64,000 nucleotides of DNA from Actinobacteria bacterium UBA6100 (GTDB lineage Bacteria > Actinomycetota > Coriobacteriia > Anaerosomatales > Anaerosomataceae). The notes under the pieces were generated by a model. It made no database searches and was not told the DNA's origin. It worked only from the letters and a program-made list of their open reading frames with translations. Made by a program: the position numbers and the translations under genes. Position 1 is the stretch's first letter; every line of letters begins with the position of its first letter. Where the stretch lies: the NCBI GenBank assembly GCA_002423585.1, contig DIWS01000014.1:246-64245 (forward strand), in the 5' to 3' direction. Below are positions 35,063 to 44,233 of the stretch, piece after piece.

Positions 35063-37714
35063 TCAGTCAGCCAGCTCACCCAGTTGACCGGTGAGCCTCG
35101 CCACCGTCGCGCCGAGCTCCGCCGCCTTGGCACGGTCCTTCTCGATGATCTCCGGCGCCGCCTTCGCGAGAAATCCCTCGTTCGCGAGCTTCTTCGTGAG
35201 CCGGGAGAGCTCTTCTTGCGCCTTGGCCGACTCGGTGGCGATGCGCTGGCGTTCGGCTTCGAAGTCCACCAGGCCCTCGAGCGGCACGAACACGGTCATG
35301 TCGCCCGCGACGAACACGGCCGAGTGCGGCGGCTTGACGGCATCCACGCCCGCGGCGAACTCGGCTACGCCCGCCAGCGACTTCATGTGGCCGAACTCCT
35401 CCTGTATCCACCGGTTGTCAGCGTCACCGGACGTCTTGAACTCCACGCGCAGACCCTGTTTCGGGGAGATGCCGTAGCGCGCGCGGACCGCACGCACGCC
35501 GACGACCAGCTCGATCAGCCGGTCGATGGAACGCTCGGCGTCTTCGTCCCGATACGCTGCGAGCTGCGCGGCATCCGGCCACGCGGCCACCATGAGCGCC
35601 TCCGCTCGCTCGGCTTCGTCGTGCGGCAGGCGGCCCCAGATCTCCTCGGTCACGAAGGGCATCATGGGATGGAGCAGCCGGAGAGCGTGGTCGAGCACGA
35701 ACACGAGGTTGTCGAGCGCCGTCTGGCGCGTGGCTCCGCCTGCGGCAAGCCGCGGTTTGGCAAGCTCGATGTACCAGTCGCAGAACTCGTTCCAGAAGAA
35801 GTCGTAGAGCGCGCGGGCGGTCTCGCCGAACTCGTACGTGAGCAGGCCCTCGTCCACGCGCGCGGCGAGGTCGGCCAGCCGCGAGAGGATCCACGCGTCG
35901 GCGACCGTCTCGACCCTCGGCGCGCCCGGCTCGAAGTCCTCCCCTGCGTTCATGAGCACAAAGCGGCTCGCGTTCCAGATCTTGTTCGCGAAGTTGCGGC
36001 TGCTCGCGAGCTTGTCCTCGGCGAACTTGATGTCCTGGTTGCCGGTGACCTGCAGCATCAGGCCAAAGCGCATGCCGTCCGCGCCGTAGTGGGCCATGAG
36101 GTCGAGCGGGTCCACGCCCGTGCCGAGCGACTTGCTCATGCGCTTGCCCTCGGCGTTGAAGACCGTCGGGTGGATGATGACGTCTTTGTACGGTACGTCG
36201 CCCACGAAGTACAGGCCGCTCATGATCATCCTCGCCACCCACAGGAACAGGATGTCGCGTGCGGTGGATAGCACGGTGGTGGGATAGAAGAAGCCGAGCT
36301 CGGGCGTATCAGCAGGCCAGCCGAGGGTCGCGAACGGCCAGAGCTGCGAGGAGAACCAGGTATCGAGGACGTCCTCGTCCTGCCACACGGGAGCTCCGCA
36401 CGTCGGACAGGTCTCCAGGTCATCCATGCTCGCGCCCTGGAAACCACATGCGTCACAGTAGAAGACGGGGATGCGGTGGCCCCACCACAGCTGCCGACTG
36501 ATGCACCAGTCGCGTATGTTCTCCATCCAGTGGTAATAGACGTTCTCCCAACGGCGCGGATGGAAGACGACCCTGTCTCCGCGCACGGCGTCGATGGCCG
36601 GAGCCGCAAGCGGCTTCATGTCGACGAACCACTGGTCGGAGAGCCACGGCTCCACCACGGTGTGGCAGCGGTAGCAGTGGCCCACCGCGTGCACATGGTC
36701 GTCGATGGCCACGAGCAGTCCGGCGGCCTTGAGATCATCGACCACACGCGCGCGCGCCTCGTAACGGTCGAGACCCCGGTACGGCCCGCCATCGGCGGTG
36801 ATCGTCGCGTCGGCGTTCAGGATGTTCAGCTTGGCGATGCCGTGCCGCTCGGCGATGTCGAAATCGTTCGGGTCGTGGGCCGGTGTCACCTTGACGGCAC
36901 CCGTGCCGAACGCAGGGTCGACGTAGGCGTCCGCGACGATCGGGATCTCCCGGCCGAGCAGCGGCAGCACGATCGTGGCTCCCACGAGGTCGCGATAGCG
37001 GTCATCGTCCGGATGGACCGCCACGCACATATCGCCGAGCATCGTCTCGGGCCGTGTCGTGGCCACGACGAGGTGATCGCGGCCGGCGACCGGATCCTTG
37101 AGCGGATAGCGGATGTGCCACAGGTGGCTGTCGAGTTCCTCGTGCTCCACCTCGATGTCGGAGAGGGCGGTCGAGCAGCGCGGGCACCAGTTGATGATGC
37201 GCTCGCCCCGGTAGATGAGGCCCTTCTCGAACCAATCGACGAAGACCGTGCGGACCGCACGCTGATACGGCTCGTCCATCGTGAAGTGCTCATCGGCGTA
37301 ATCGCAGCTGCATCCCATGCGCTTGAGCTGCTCGATGATGATGCTGCCGTGCTCGATCCGCCACTCCCAGCACAGTTCGATGAACCGCTCCCGCCCGACG
37401 TCATGGCGAGACAGGCCCTGCGCGGCGAGCTTCTGCTCGACCTTGTTCTGGGTGGCGATTCCTGCGTGATCCGTGCCCACCACCCATCGGGTCGGCCGAC
37501 CGGTCATCCGGGAGCGGCGGATCACCACGTCCTGGATGGTGTTGTTCAGCGCATGTCCCATGTGCAGGGACCCGGTGACGTTCGGCGGCGGGATCACGAC
37601 GGTGAAGGGCGCGTCTCCTTCAGGCCTCCGGGCGAAGTAGCCGGCCTCGGACCACCCGCTGAATATCCGGCCTTCAACAGCGTCCGGATCATATGCCGTC
37701 GGCATCTCGCTCAT
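35063..37714 (-). CDS. valS: Valyl-tRNA synthetase
   Basis: An 883-residue class I synthetase. The HIGH motif appears in PPPNVTGSLHMGHALNN, and the KMSKS motif is KRMSKSLGTGVDPL. The CP1 editing domain lies between (TTRPETMLGD). C-terminal coiled coil ends the protein and inserts between tRNA and enzyme in known ValRS. Cysteine pairs in FYCDACGF and CPTCGAP suggest a zinc knuckle. No T-box was found in its upstream region. Confidence 0.97.
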   Translation of the reverse strand: MSEMPTAYDPDAVEGRIFSGWSEAGYFARRPEGDAPFTVVIPPPNVTGSLHMGHALNNTIQDVVIRRSRMTGRPTRWVVGTDHAGIATQNKVEQKLAAQGLSRHDVGRERFIELCWEWRIEHGSIIIEQLKRMGCSCDYADEHFTMDEPYQRAVRTVFVDWFEKGLIYRGERIINWCPRCSTALSDIEVEHEELDSHLWHIRYPLKDPVAGRDHLVVATTRPETMLGDMCVAVHPDDDRYRDLVGATIVLPLLGREIPIVADAYVDPAFGTGAVKVTPAHDPNDFDIAERHGIAKLNILNADATITADGGPYRGLDRYEARARVVDDLKAAGLLVAIDDHVHAVGHCYRCHTVVEPWLSDQWFVDMKPLAAPAIDAVRGDRVVFHPRRWENVYYHWMENIRDWCISRQLWWGHRIPVFYCDACGFQGASMDDLETCPTCGAPVWQDEDVLDTWFSSQLWPFATLGWPADTPELGFFYPTTVLSTARDILFLWVARMIMSGLYFVGDVPYKDVIIHPTVFNAEGKRMSKSLGTGVDPLDLMAHYGADGMRFGLMLQVTGNQDIKFAEDKLASSRNFANKIWNASRFVLMNAGEDFEPGAPRVETVADAWILSRLADLAARVDEGLLTYEFGETARALYDFFWNEFCDWYIELAKPRLAAGGATRQTALDNLVFVLDHALRLLHPMMPFVTEEIWGRLPHDEAERAEALMVAAWPDAAQLAAYRDEDAERSIDRLIELVVGVRAVRARYGISPKQGLRVEFKTSGDADNRWIQEEFGHMKSLAGVAEFAAGVDAVKPPHSAVFVAGDMTVFVPLEGLVDFEAERQRIATESAKAQEELSRLTKKLANEGFLAKAAPEIIEKDRAKAAELGATVARLTGQLGELAD

Positions 37715-37913
37715 GGGCTGCGTGACATCCTTTCGAAATGAAGGTTGAATCTGGATTCTACGACAAACCGGACCGACTACTCATCGCGTCTGTCATCGCA
37801 ATCCGACCGCCTGCCGAGAAGTTGTGGCCCGCTCTGCGCCATTCACACTGATTTAGGCCATAATGTGAATGAGGGCACCAGCGGGAAGGCTCCGAGAGGC
37901 GGTGGCAGCAAGA

Positions 37914-38132
37914 ATGGCTGAATGCGAACTCATCAACACCTGCCCATTCTTCAACGACCAGATGGCTGAGATGCCATCGATGGCCAATATCATCAAGGAT
38001 CGCTACTGCAAGGGCAGCAACACGCTCTGTGCACGGCACATGGTCTTCCGTGTCCTTGGCCGTGAGTCCGTGCCCAAGGACCTGTATCCAAGCCAGGTCG
38101 AGCGCGCTGATGAGATCCTCGGCAACCGTTAG
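37914..38132 (+). CDS. Small conserved-looking cysteine-rich protein
   Basis: A 72-residue plus-strand gene between valS and clpX. Cysteines occur as CELINTCPFFN, YCKGSNTLCARH, leaving four evenly placed Cys that could hold a metal or iron-sulfur cluster. The pattern CPFFN...MP...YC.G....CAR...VP.D.YP resembles small proteins I have seen as hypothetical or near signalling genes; no function is known to me. ATG 37914 has only a weak ribosome site; ATG 37869 would add 15 residues without obvious similarity. A terminator hairpin follows at once. Confidence 0.65.
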   Translation: MAECELINTCPFFNDQMAEMPSMANIIKDRYCKGSNTLCARHMVFRVLGRESVPKDLYPSQVERADEILGNR

Positions 38133-38152
38133 TACGAACCTGAAACGATGAT

Positions 38153-38182
38153 ACGAGGGCCCCGCTGATGCGGGGCCCTCGT
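38153..38182. terminator. Bidirectional terminator between the small Cys gene and clpX
   Basis: A perfect 13-bp stem (ACGAGGGCCCCGC and complement) with a TGAT loop lies between converging genes. A T-rich stretch follows on the minus strand (ATCATCGTTT) and a shorter one on the plus strand. Confidence 0.8.
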
Positions 38183-38206
38183 CGTTGGGCCGCATGGATG
38201 TGCGCG

Positions 38207-39463
<1,257 letters not shown>

Positions 39464-39472
39464 GGCTGACTA

Positions 39473-40087
39473 TCAGCCCTCTTTCGTCGTGGCGCGCTTC
39501 TCGAAGACCGCATCGATGATGCCGTACGCCTTCGCTTCCTCGGCCGTCATGATGTTGTCGCGCTCCGTATCAAGGTGGATCTTCTCCACGGTCTGACCCG
39601 TGTGACGCGACATGATGAGATCGAGCGCCTCCCGGATGCGGAGCATCTCCTTGGCCTGGATCTCGATGTCGGTTACCTGACCTTGTGTGCCGCCCCACGG
39701 CTGGTGGATGAGCACGCGACTGTTGGGCAGCGCGAAACGCTTGCCCGCGGCACCCGACGCGAGCAGGACCGCCGCAGCGGACGCACACTGGCCGATGCAG
39801 ATCGTGGACACGTCCGAGCGGATGTACTGCATCGTGTCATACATCGCCAGCGCCGAGGTCACAGAGCCTCCGGGCGAGTTGATGTACAGGCTGATGTCCT
39901 TGCCCGGATCGTCACTCTCCAGGTGCAGAAGCTGTGCGATCACGAGATTCGCGCTGATGTCGTCGATCTCGGTCCCGAGGAAGACGATGCGCTCGTTGAG
40001 CAGCCTGGAGAAGATGTCGAAGCTGCGCTCGCCGCGCGAGGTCTGCTCGACGACGATAGGAACGAGCGCCCTGGAATCGTGGCTCAT
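39473..40087 (-). CDS. clpP: ATP-dependent Clp protease proteolytic subunit ClpP
   Basis: A 204-residue serine protease. Catalytic S103 lies in GQCASAAAVLL, H128 in VLIHQPWGG, and the aspartate in DTERD (residues 173-177). YINSPGGSVTSALAMYD is the conserved strand. ATG 40087 overlaps the trigger factor stop (ATGA). The tig-clpP-clpX order is the common bacterial arrangement. Confidence 0.97.
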   Translation of the reverse strand: MSHDSRALVPIVVEQTSRGERSFDIFSRLLNERIVFLGTEIDDISANLVIAQLLHLESDDPGKDISLYINSPGGSVTSALAMYDTMQYIRSDVSTICIGQCASAAAVLLASGAAGKRFALPNSRVLIHQPWGGTQGQVTDIEIQAKEMLRIREALDLIMSRHTGQTVEKIHLDTERDNIMTAEEAKAYGIIDAVFEKRATTKEG

Positions 40088-41388
40088 GACTGCTCCTCTT
40101 CCACCACGGTGACCGAGTCGATCAGCCACTTGAGGGCCTTCTTGTGCATGATCTGCTCGCGGACGATCGGCAGCGCGCCGTTCGTGGCGAGGTTGTCGCG
40201 CAGAGTCGCGGCCGCCGTGTCATCGCCACCGGCGATCTCGCGGATGGCGTCGGCCACATCCATGTCGGTGACCTCGAGCTTCTGCGCGCGGCACAGCGCC
40301 TCTAACGCCAACTCCTCGCGAACGCGACGATCGGCCTGCTCCTTGAGGTCGTTCTGCATCTGCTCGGGAGTCACGCCGGTCATCTGCAGATACTCCTGCA
40401 CCGAGATGCCGCGCTCCTCGAGCGTCTCGAAGAACTCCCGCGCCATCGAGTTCGCACGGGTCTCGATCATCTCTTCGGGCACGTCGCCCTCAAGGCGCTC
40501 GGCGACCGCCCGAAGCGCAGCGGTCTCGATCTCGCGCATGTGCGCGGTCTCCTTCGCCTCATCGAGGCCCTTGCGCACGTCCGCGCGGTACTCCTCCATC
40601 GAGTCGAAACCGCCCGCAGTCGCGGCGAACTCGTCATCGAGCGCGGGGAGCACCTTCGTCTTCACCTCGTGTACATCGATCTCGAATCGAGCCTGCTTGC
40701 CCACGAACTCCTCGTTCGAGCTCGTATCGGGGATATCGAACTCGGCGACGGTCGAGCCACCGGGCACGACGCCCACGAGCGCTGCATCGAACTCGGCGGG
40801 CATCATGCCACGACCGAGCTCGTAAAGGTACTTGTCCACGGAGTTGCCCTCGTACGCCTCCCCGCCGACCGTGCCGACGAACGAGATCAGCGCGAAGTCG
40901 TTCTCGCCCACGGCCTGATCGACCGCCTCGAGGGTGGCGAAGCGCTCCCGCGTGTACTCGATCTGCGCGTCAACCTCGCGATCAGAAGACGTCCTCGAGG
41001 GCACGGTGACCTCGAAGGCATCGGCCTTCGAGAGCGTGAACTCCGGCCGCAGCGCGACCTCTGCCGAGTAGGTGAAGTCCTGGCCCTCATCGATCATCGC
41101 GAGTTCACCGACGTCGGGCTGGCCCAGCGTGCGGAGGTCTTCCTGCGAGATCGCGCGCCCGTAGGAGTCGGACACGACATCCTCTTGCGCCTCGGCGAGC
41201 ACGGCCTCCCGGCCCACATGCATATCGATCACCGGACGTGGCGCCTTACCCGGGCGGAACCCGGGGATGCGTAGCTTCTTGCCGATAGCCGCGTACGCGC
41301 TCGCGATCGCCACATCGACATCGGCTGCCGGTACCGTGACCGTGATCCTGACGCGGTCGCCTTCAAGGCGTTCAACGCTCGTGTGCAA
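40084..41388 (-). CDS. tig: Trigger factor
   Basis: A 434-residue ribosome-bound chaperone with prolyl isomerase domain. The ribosome-binding signature is seen in IPGFRPGKAPRPVI. The FKBP-type middle domain is at about 150-240 (DFALISFVGTVGGEAYEGN) and the C-terminal helical chaperone domain follows. The start codon is TTG 41388, with AGGAGG five bases upstream. It precedes clpP with overlap and follows a tRNA-Leu gene. Confidence 0.96.
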   Translation of the reverse strand: MHTSVERLEGDRVRITVTVPAADVDVAIASAYAAIGKKLRIPGFRPGKAPRPVIDMHVGREAVLAEAQEDVVSDSYGRAISQEDLRTLGQPDVGELAMIDEGQDFTYSAEVALRPEFTLSKADAFEVTVPSRTSSDREVDAQIEYTRERFATLEAVDQAVGENDFALISFVGTVGGEAYEGNSVDKYLYELGRGMMPAEFDAALVGVVPGGSTVAEFDIPDTSSNEEFVGKQARFEIDVHEVKTKVLPALDDEFAATAGGFDSMEEYRADVRKGLDEAKETAHMREIETAALRAVAERLEGDVPEEMIETRANSMAREFFETLEERGISVQEYLQMTGVTPEQMQNDLKEQADRRVREELALEALCRAQKLEVTDMDVADAIREIAGGDDTAAATLRDNLATNGALPIVREQIMHKKALKWLIDSVTVVEEEQS

Positions 41389-41452
41389 GTGTCCTCCTCA
41401 TGAGCTGTGGTGATCGTCAAGAGCGCGGTGTGCGCCCAACTCGTTCCGTCAG

Positions 41453-41537
41453 TGGTGCGGGCGAGAGGACTCGAACCTCCACGAGTTTCCCCACCGGGAC
41501 CTAAACCCGGCGCGTCTGCCAGTTCCGCCACGCCCGC
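41453..41537 (-). tRNA. tRNA-Leu (UAG anticodon)
   Basis: An 85-nt class II tRNA with encoded CCA. The minus strand begins GCGGGCGTGGCGGAAC. The anticodon stem CCGGG/CCCGG frames the loop TTTAGGT, giving anticodon UAG. The long variable arm (GTGGGGAAACTCGT region) and GGTTCGAGTCC T arm are present. Confidence 0.95.
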
Positions 41538-41559
41538 ATGCAAGCGTCCGTACATGATA

Positions 41560-41593
41560 GCAAAGGCCGAGGGCTTCATGCCCCGGCCTTTGC
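41560..41593 (-). terminator. Terminator of the exported-protein gene pair
   Basis: Arms GCAAAGGCCG/CGGCCTTTGC with an inner GGGC/GCCC pairing lie 94 bases past the stop of the L,D-transpeptidase-like gene. No T tract of note follows; it may equally act upstream of tRNA-Leu. Confidence 0.55.
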
Positions 41594-41686
41594 GTCGTGA
41601 ACAGAAGACGCGATCGAATCGCGTGCCCCACACTGACTCCCCGCAGAACAGAGGCCAACCGCTGATCAGCGAGGCCGCCCGAATCT

Positions 41687-42295
41687 CTAGTGGACGTACA
41701 ACTTGGTCCCCAGCGGATATGGAGATGTGTTGCCATGCGCTGTGGAGCCACCATAGCTTGTCCAGCGTGTATGGACAGCGTTCATGTCAATGCCGTATGC
41801 AACCTTCACGCAACCGTACGAGTAGTAGTCGTTGGTCCCCTCCCAGCACTGAGGATCATCGCCAGCTGTTGGATTGTACTGCCCATTCGAGGGTGTCTCC
41901 TCGGTGTGGATGAACAGCGCGGTGCGCATGACACCGGTCTTGACGCTTCGCTTGTCCGACAAGTACCAGACCCGGCCATAGATCGCGCTGCCGTAATAGT
42001 TGTTCCAGTGCCCCCTGATCGAGTACCACCCTGAAGGCAACCAACCGTTCGTGCGGTCATCCAGGTAACTCCCCGAGCCAGCACGCCAGTACACAGAGTA
42101 CACAGGGGGTACGTCGCCCCAGGTGTAATTCCATGTCAGGCGGCCGTTGGTGTTCGTTCCGTTGCGCGCGTAGTCAAACCACCCGATGGGTGTCGCCCCG
42201 AACGCCATCGAGGGGCACAGAGCCGCTACAAGCACAGCCAGCAGACAGGTGCAGGTGAGTCTACGACTCACGGTGCTAAGGATGGATGCAAGCAT
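41687..42295 (-). CDS. Exported protein, L,D-transpeptidase-like
   Basis: A 202-residue protein with an N-terminal signal sequence (about 1-33, CLLAVLVAALCPSMAFGA). The mature part is rich in Trp, Tyr, Asn and Gly. The late region has FIHTEETP (H130) and YSYGCVKV (S159, C162), which fits the histidine and S-x-G-C-(V/I)-(K/R) cysteine motif of YkuD or related DUF2778-like cell-wall transpeptidases. The rest is too divergent to be sure. ATG 42295 has AGGAGG seven bases upstream and starts 10 bases after the propeller gene. Codon and base use look less GC-rich than the neighbours. Confidence 0.6.
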   Translation of the reverse strand: MLASILSTVSRRLTCTCLLAVLVAALCPSMAFGATPIGWFDYARNGTNTNGRLTWNYTWGDVPPVYSVYWRAGSGSYLDDRTNGWLPSGWYSIRGHWNNYYGSAIYGRVWYLSDKRSVKTGVMRTALFIHTEETPSNGQYNPTAGDDPQCWEGTNDYYSYGCVKVAYGIDMNAVHTRWTSYGGSTAHGNTSPYPLGTKLYVH

Positions 42296-42305
42296 CGGGC
42301 ACCTC

Positions 42306-43637
42306 CTAACGAGGCCGACTGGGGTTGGACACAAGATGCGTGATAGCTGGCATACCAGGAGCAATCCAGCGCGAACACTCGCCGGACGCAAGGTCGTAGG
42401 TGATGACTGCCGTCCTCTCGAGCTCAGAGGACGCGTCCCCCTCATCGGCAACCAGATAGATGCGGTTGCAGTCCGTGCTCAGCGTTATCGTGGTCAGACG
42501 ACCGTCACGCAGCTTCGGATACTCAAAGGTGATGATGTCCTCCAGTGCGAGCGCCCCACCCTCTGACGACAGGACGGCGATGCTCTTGGAGCCTAGGGAC
42601 ACCACTATTCGGTCACCTTCCCACGCAGCCTCCCATACACCATCGACGGGTTTCCCGGTTATCGGATCGAGTTGGTGCTCGAACGAGAAGCGCGCAATCT
42701 CCTCGCCGCTCCCCAATTCCACCTCGCGGATCATCAACGGCTGACCGGAGTCGAAACCACCAGATGAGATCAGCACATGCTTGCCGTCGGGACTCACGCC
42801 AAGGAAGGACTCTCTATCTGCCTCAGAGAGAATGCTCCGTTTGAGATCAGGCCCATCAAGCGCGATATACTCGCGTGCACCGCCCATAAGCTCACGTGAG
42901 ACGATGAGTGTGCTGCCGGCCCATAGTTCGACGGTGTATCGATCCGCATCCGAGGTCCACACCGATGGCTCGCCATCCAGCCCCTGCTGCACGACCACCC
43001 GCTCGAGGTATGGCAGATTGAGACGGTAATCAGTGTCTATCCCCGTGGCATACGCGAACGCACCGTCCGCCCTCCACGCCATCGAGCGGGCACCAGATGC
43101 GATGAGCGTGTCCTCGCTGGAGACCAGGTCGAACAACCGTATGGTGGGTGTGTCCATATGGGTACCATCGGCGACCTCGGGGTCCCCGGGTGCATACGTG
43201 GGGAACTCCGTGATCCGCTCCCAGAACGAGTAGATCACCCGCGTGCCATCCGGTAGCAGAATCCCCGCCCGCGAGCCAAGACCGTCCTGTGTCATTCCTT
43301 CGACTTTGGCAGGTCCGAGCTGCAGCGGCTTCTTGGCCCTCGTTCCGTATAGCTGCCCGGGAGATGCGAAACGGCCGTCGAGTGGCACAGTGACGACCAC
43401 GATTCCTGGGTCAAGCTCGGGCGCATTCCGAACACGGGTTACGACTGTGCCTCGAACCCCTTCATCAACAGCCGGATGCGACTGCCCGCCACCCTGGCTG
43501 GAGCCGCCCTCCTCGCCGAGCGCGTACTCATCGCCCGAGCCCACCAACGCATGAGAACCAACGAACATGAGAACCGCAGCAACGACCGCGAGACCCACTC
43601 GCAGTGCGAGCACACGAAACGAGACTCCCTGATGCAT
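42306..43637 (-). CDS. Membrane-anchored protein, probable beta-propeller
   Basis: A 443-residue protein of unknown function. One N-terminal membrane segment or signal anchor (about 7-28) is followed by a Ser/Gly-rich linker. The remainder is made of repeated strands with TolB/WD-like features such as MAWRADGAFAYATG, LGVSPDGKHVLISSG and LSTDCNRIYLVADE, suggesting an extracellular propeller. ATG 43637 lies behind GGAGAAAGG. It is followed directly by the L,D-transpeptidase-like gene, so both probably act at the cell surface. Confidence 0.6.
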   Translation of the reverse strand: MHQGVSFRVLALRVGLAVVAAVLMFVGSHALVGSGDEYALGEEGGSSQGGGQSHPAVDEGVRGTVVTRVRNAPELDPGIVVVTVPLDGRFASPGQLYGTRAKKPLQLGPAKVEGMTQDGLGSRAGILLPDGTRVIYSFWERITEFPTYAPGDPEVADGTHMDTPTIRLFDLVSSEDTLIASGARSMAWRADGAFAYATGIDTDYRLNLPYLERVVVQQGLDGEPSVWTSDADRYTVELWAGSTLIVSRELMGGAREYIALDGPDLKRSILSEADRESFLGVSPDGKHVLISSGGFDSGQPLMIREVELGSGEEIARFSFEHQLDPITGKPVDGVWEAAWEGDRIVVSLGSKSIAVLSSEGGALALEDIITFEYPKLRDGRLTTITLSTDCNRIYLVADEGDASSELERTAVITYDLASGECSRWIAPGMPAITHLVSNPSRPR

Positions 43638-43675
43638 GAGCCTTTCTCCCCCTTCAGTACTGTATGCGCAGTGCC

Positions 43676-43691
43676 CCAATATCTATATTGG
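43676..43691. promoter_or_regulatory. AT-rich palindrome upstream of the propeller gene
   Basis: The perfect inverted repeat CCAATAT-CT-ATATTGG lies 38 bases before the start codon, in an AT-rich patch with further repeats (GAATATTGAGTACT). On the minus strand TTGAGT lies near possible -10 sequences in the repeat. It could be an operator overlapping a promoter; this is not proven. Confidence 0.4.
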
Positions 43692-44038
43692 TGACTCAAA
43701 GTACTCAATATTCATCCATGAGCTTCATCTTCTGACGTCGCATGTTCCCGGATGGCCTCCACCTCCCACCCCGAGAGAGCTGCCAGACCTTCGAAACGTC
43801 ACCCATCAGTCCCCCTCCCCAACGGCTCGGAACCTGCGAGACCCTGCAACCGGGGAACCGAGCGCCATGGACCAGGCTGTGGGTAACGCACGCATCGAGG
43901 CTACTGCGGCGCAGTCAACCAGTTCTTCGCGCCTTCTGAACCGCTATGACGCGGGCAGGTCGAGGCTGGTGGGCGCGTGACGATCGGAGCGGCGAACTCA
44001 AGCCCGGAAAACCGACGACTGCTTCGTGAGAACGCACA
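43692..44038. other. Intergenic region with no supported gene
   Basis: About 350 bases between the propeller gene promoter and the tRNA-Lys terminator. The open frames here show no domain, no ribosome-binding site and odd composition. No recognised small RNA was seen. It may contain remnants, but nothing can be named. Confidence 0.45.
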
Positions 44039-44067
44039 AGACCCCCGCAGTGATCCTGCGGGGGTCT
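44039..44067 (-). terminator. Terminator after tRNA-Lys
   Basis: Arms AGACCCCCGCAG/CTGCGGGGGTCT with a five-base loop lie 13 bases downstream of the tRNA-Lys 3' end on the minus strand. Only a short TTG follows the stem. Confidence 0.75.
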
Positions 44068-44079
44068 GCTCGAATCGTA

Positions 44080-44155
44080 TGGTGGGCCGTATAGGGATCG
44101 AACCTATGACCTTGGGATTAAGAGTCCCCTGCTCTACCAGCTGAGCTAACGGCCC
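44080..44155 (-). tRNA. tRNA-Lys (CUU anticodon)
   Basis: A 76-nt tRNA with encoded CCA. Minus strand begins GGGCCGTTAGCTCAGCTGG; the anticodon loop CTCTTAA gives CUU; the T arm is ATAGGTTCGATCCCTAT. Acceptor arms GGGCCGT/ACGGCCC pair fully. Confidence 0.95.
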
Positions 44156-44233
44156 GAACGCTCGCATATTGTACCTGCTGTCGCGCCGAATGCAAATGGC
44201 GCGTGACGACCCTATCTCATGTCAAGCGCGCCG

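Noticed and set aside
34847..37741. Long plus-strand open frames opposite folC and valS
   Set aside because: Arg/His/Val-rich translations without domains, typical antisense shadows in high-GC DNA.
37715..37913. T-box leader for valS
   Set aside because: No TGGTACCGCG-type element or attenuator on the minus strand in this stretch.
43742..43980. Short open frames in the gap before tRNA-Lys
   Set aside because: No domain, no Shine-Dalgarno, low-complexity composition; left as intergenic.
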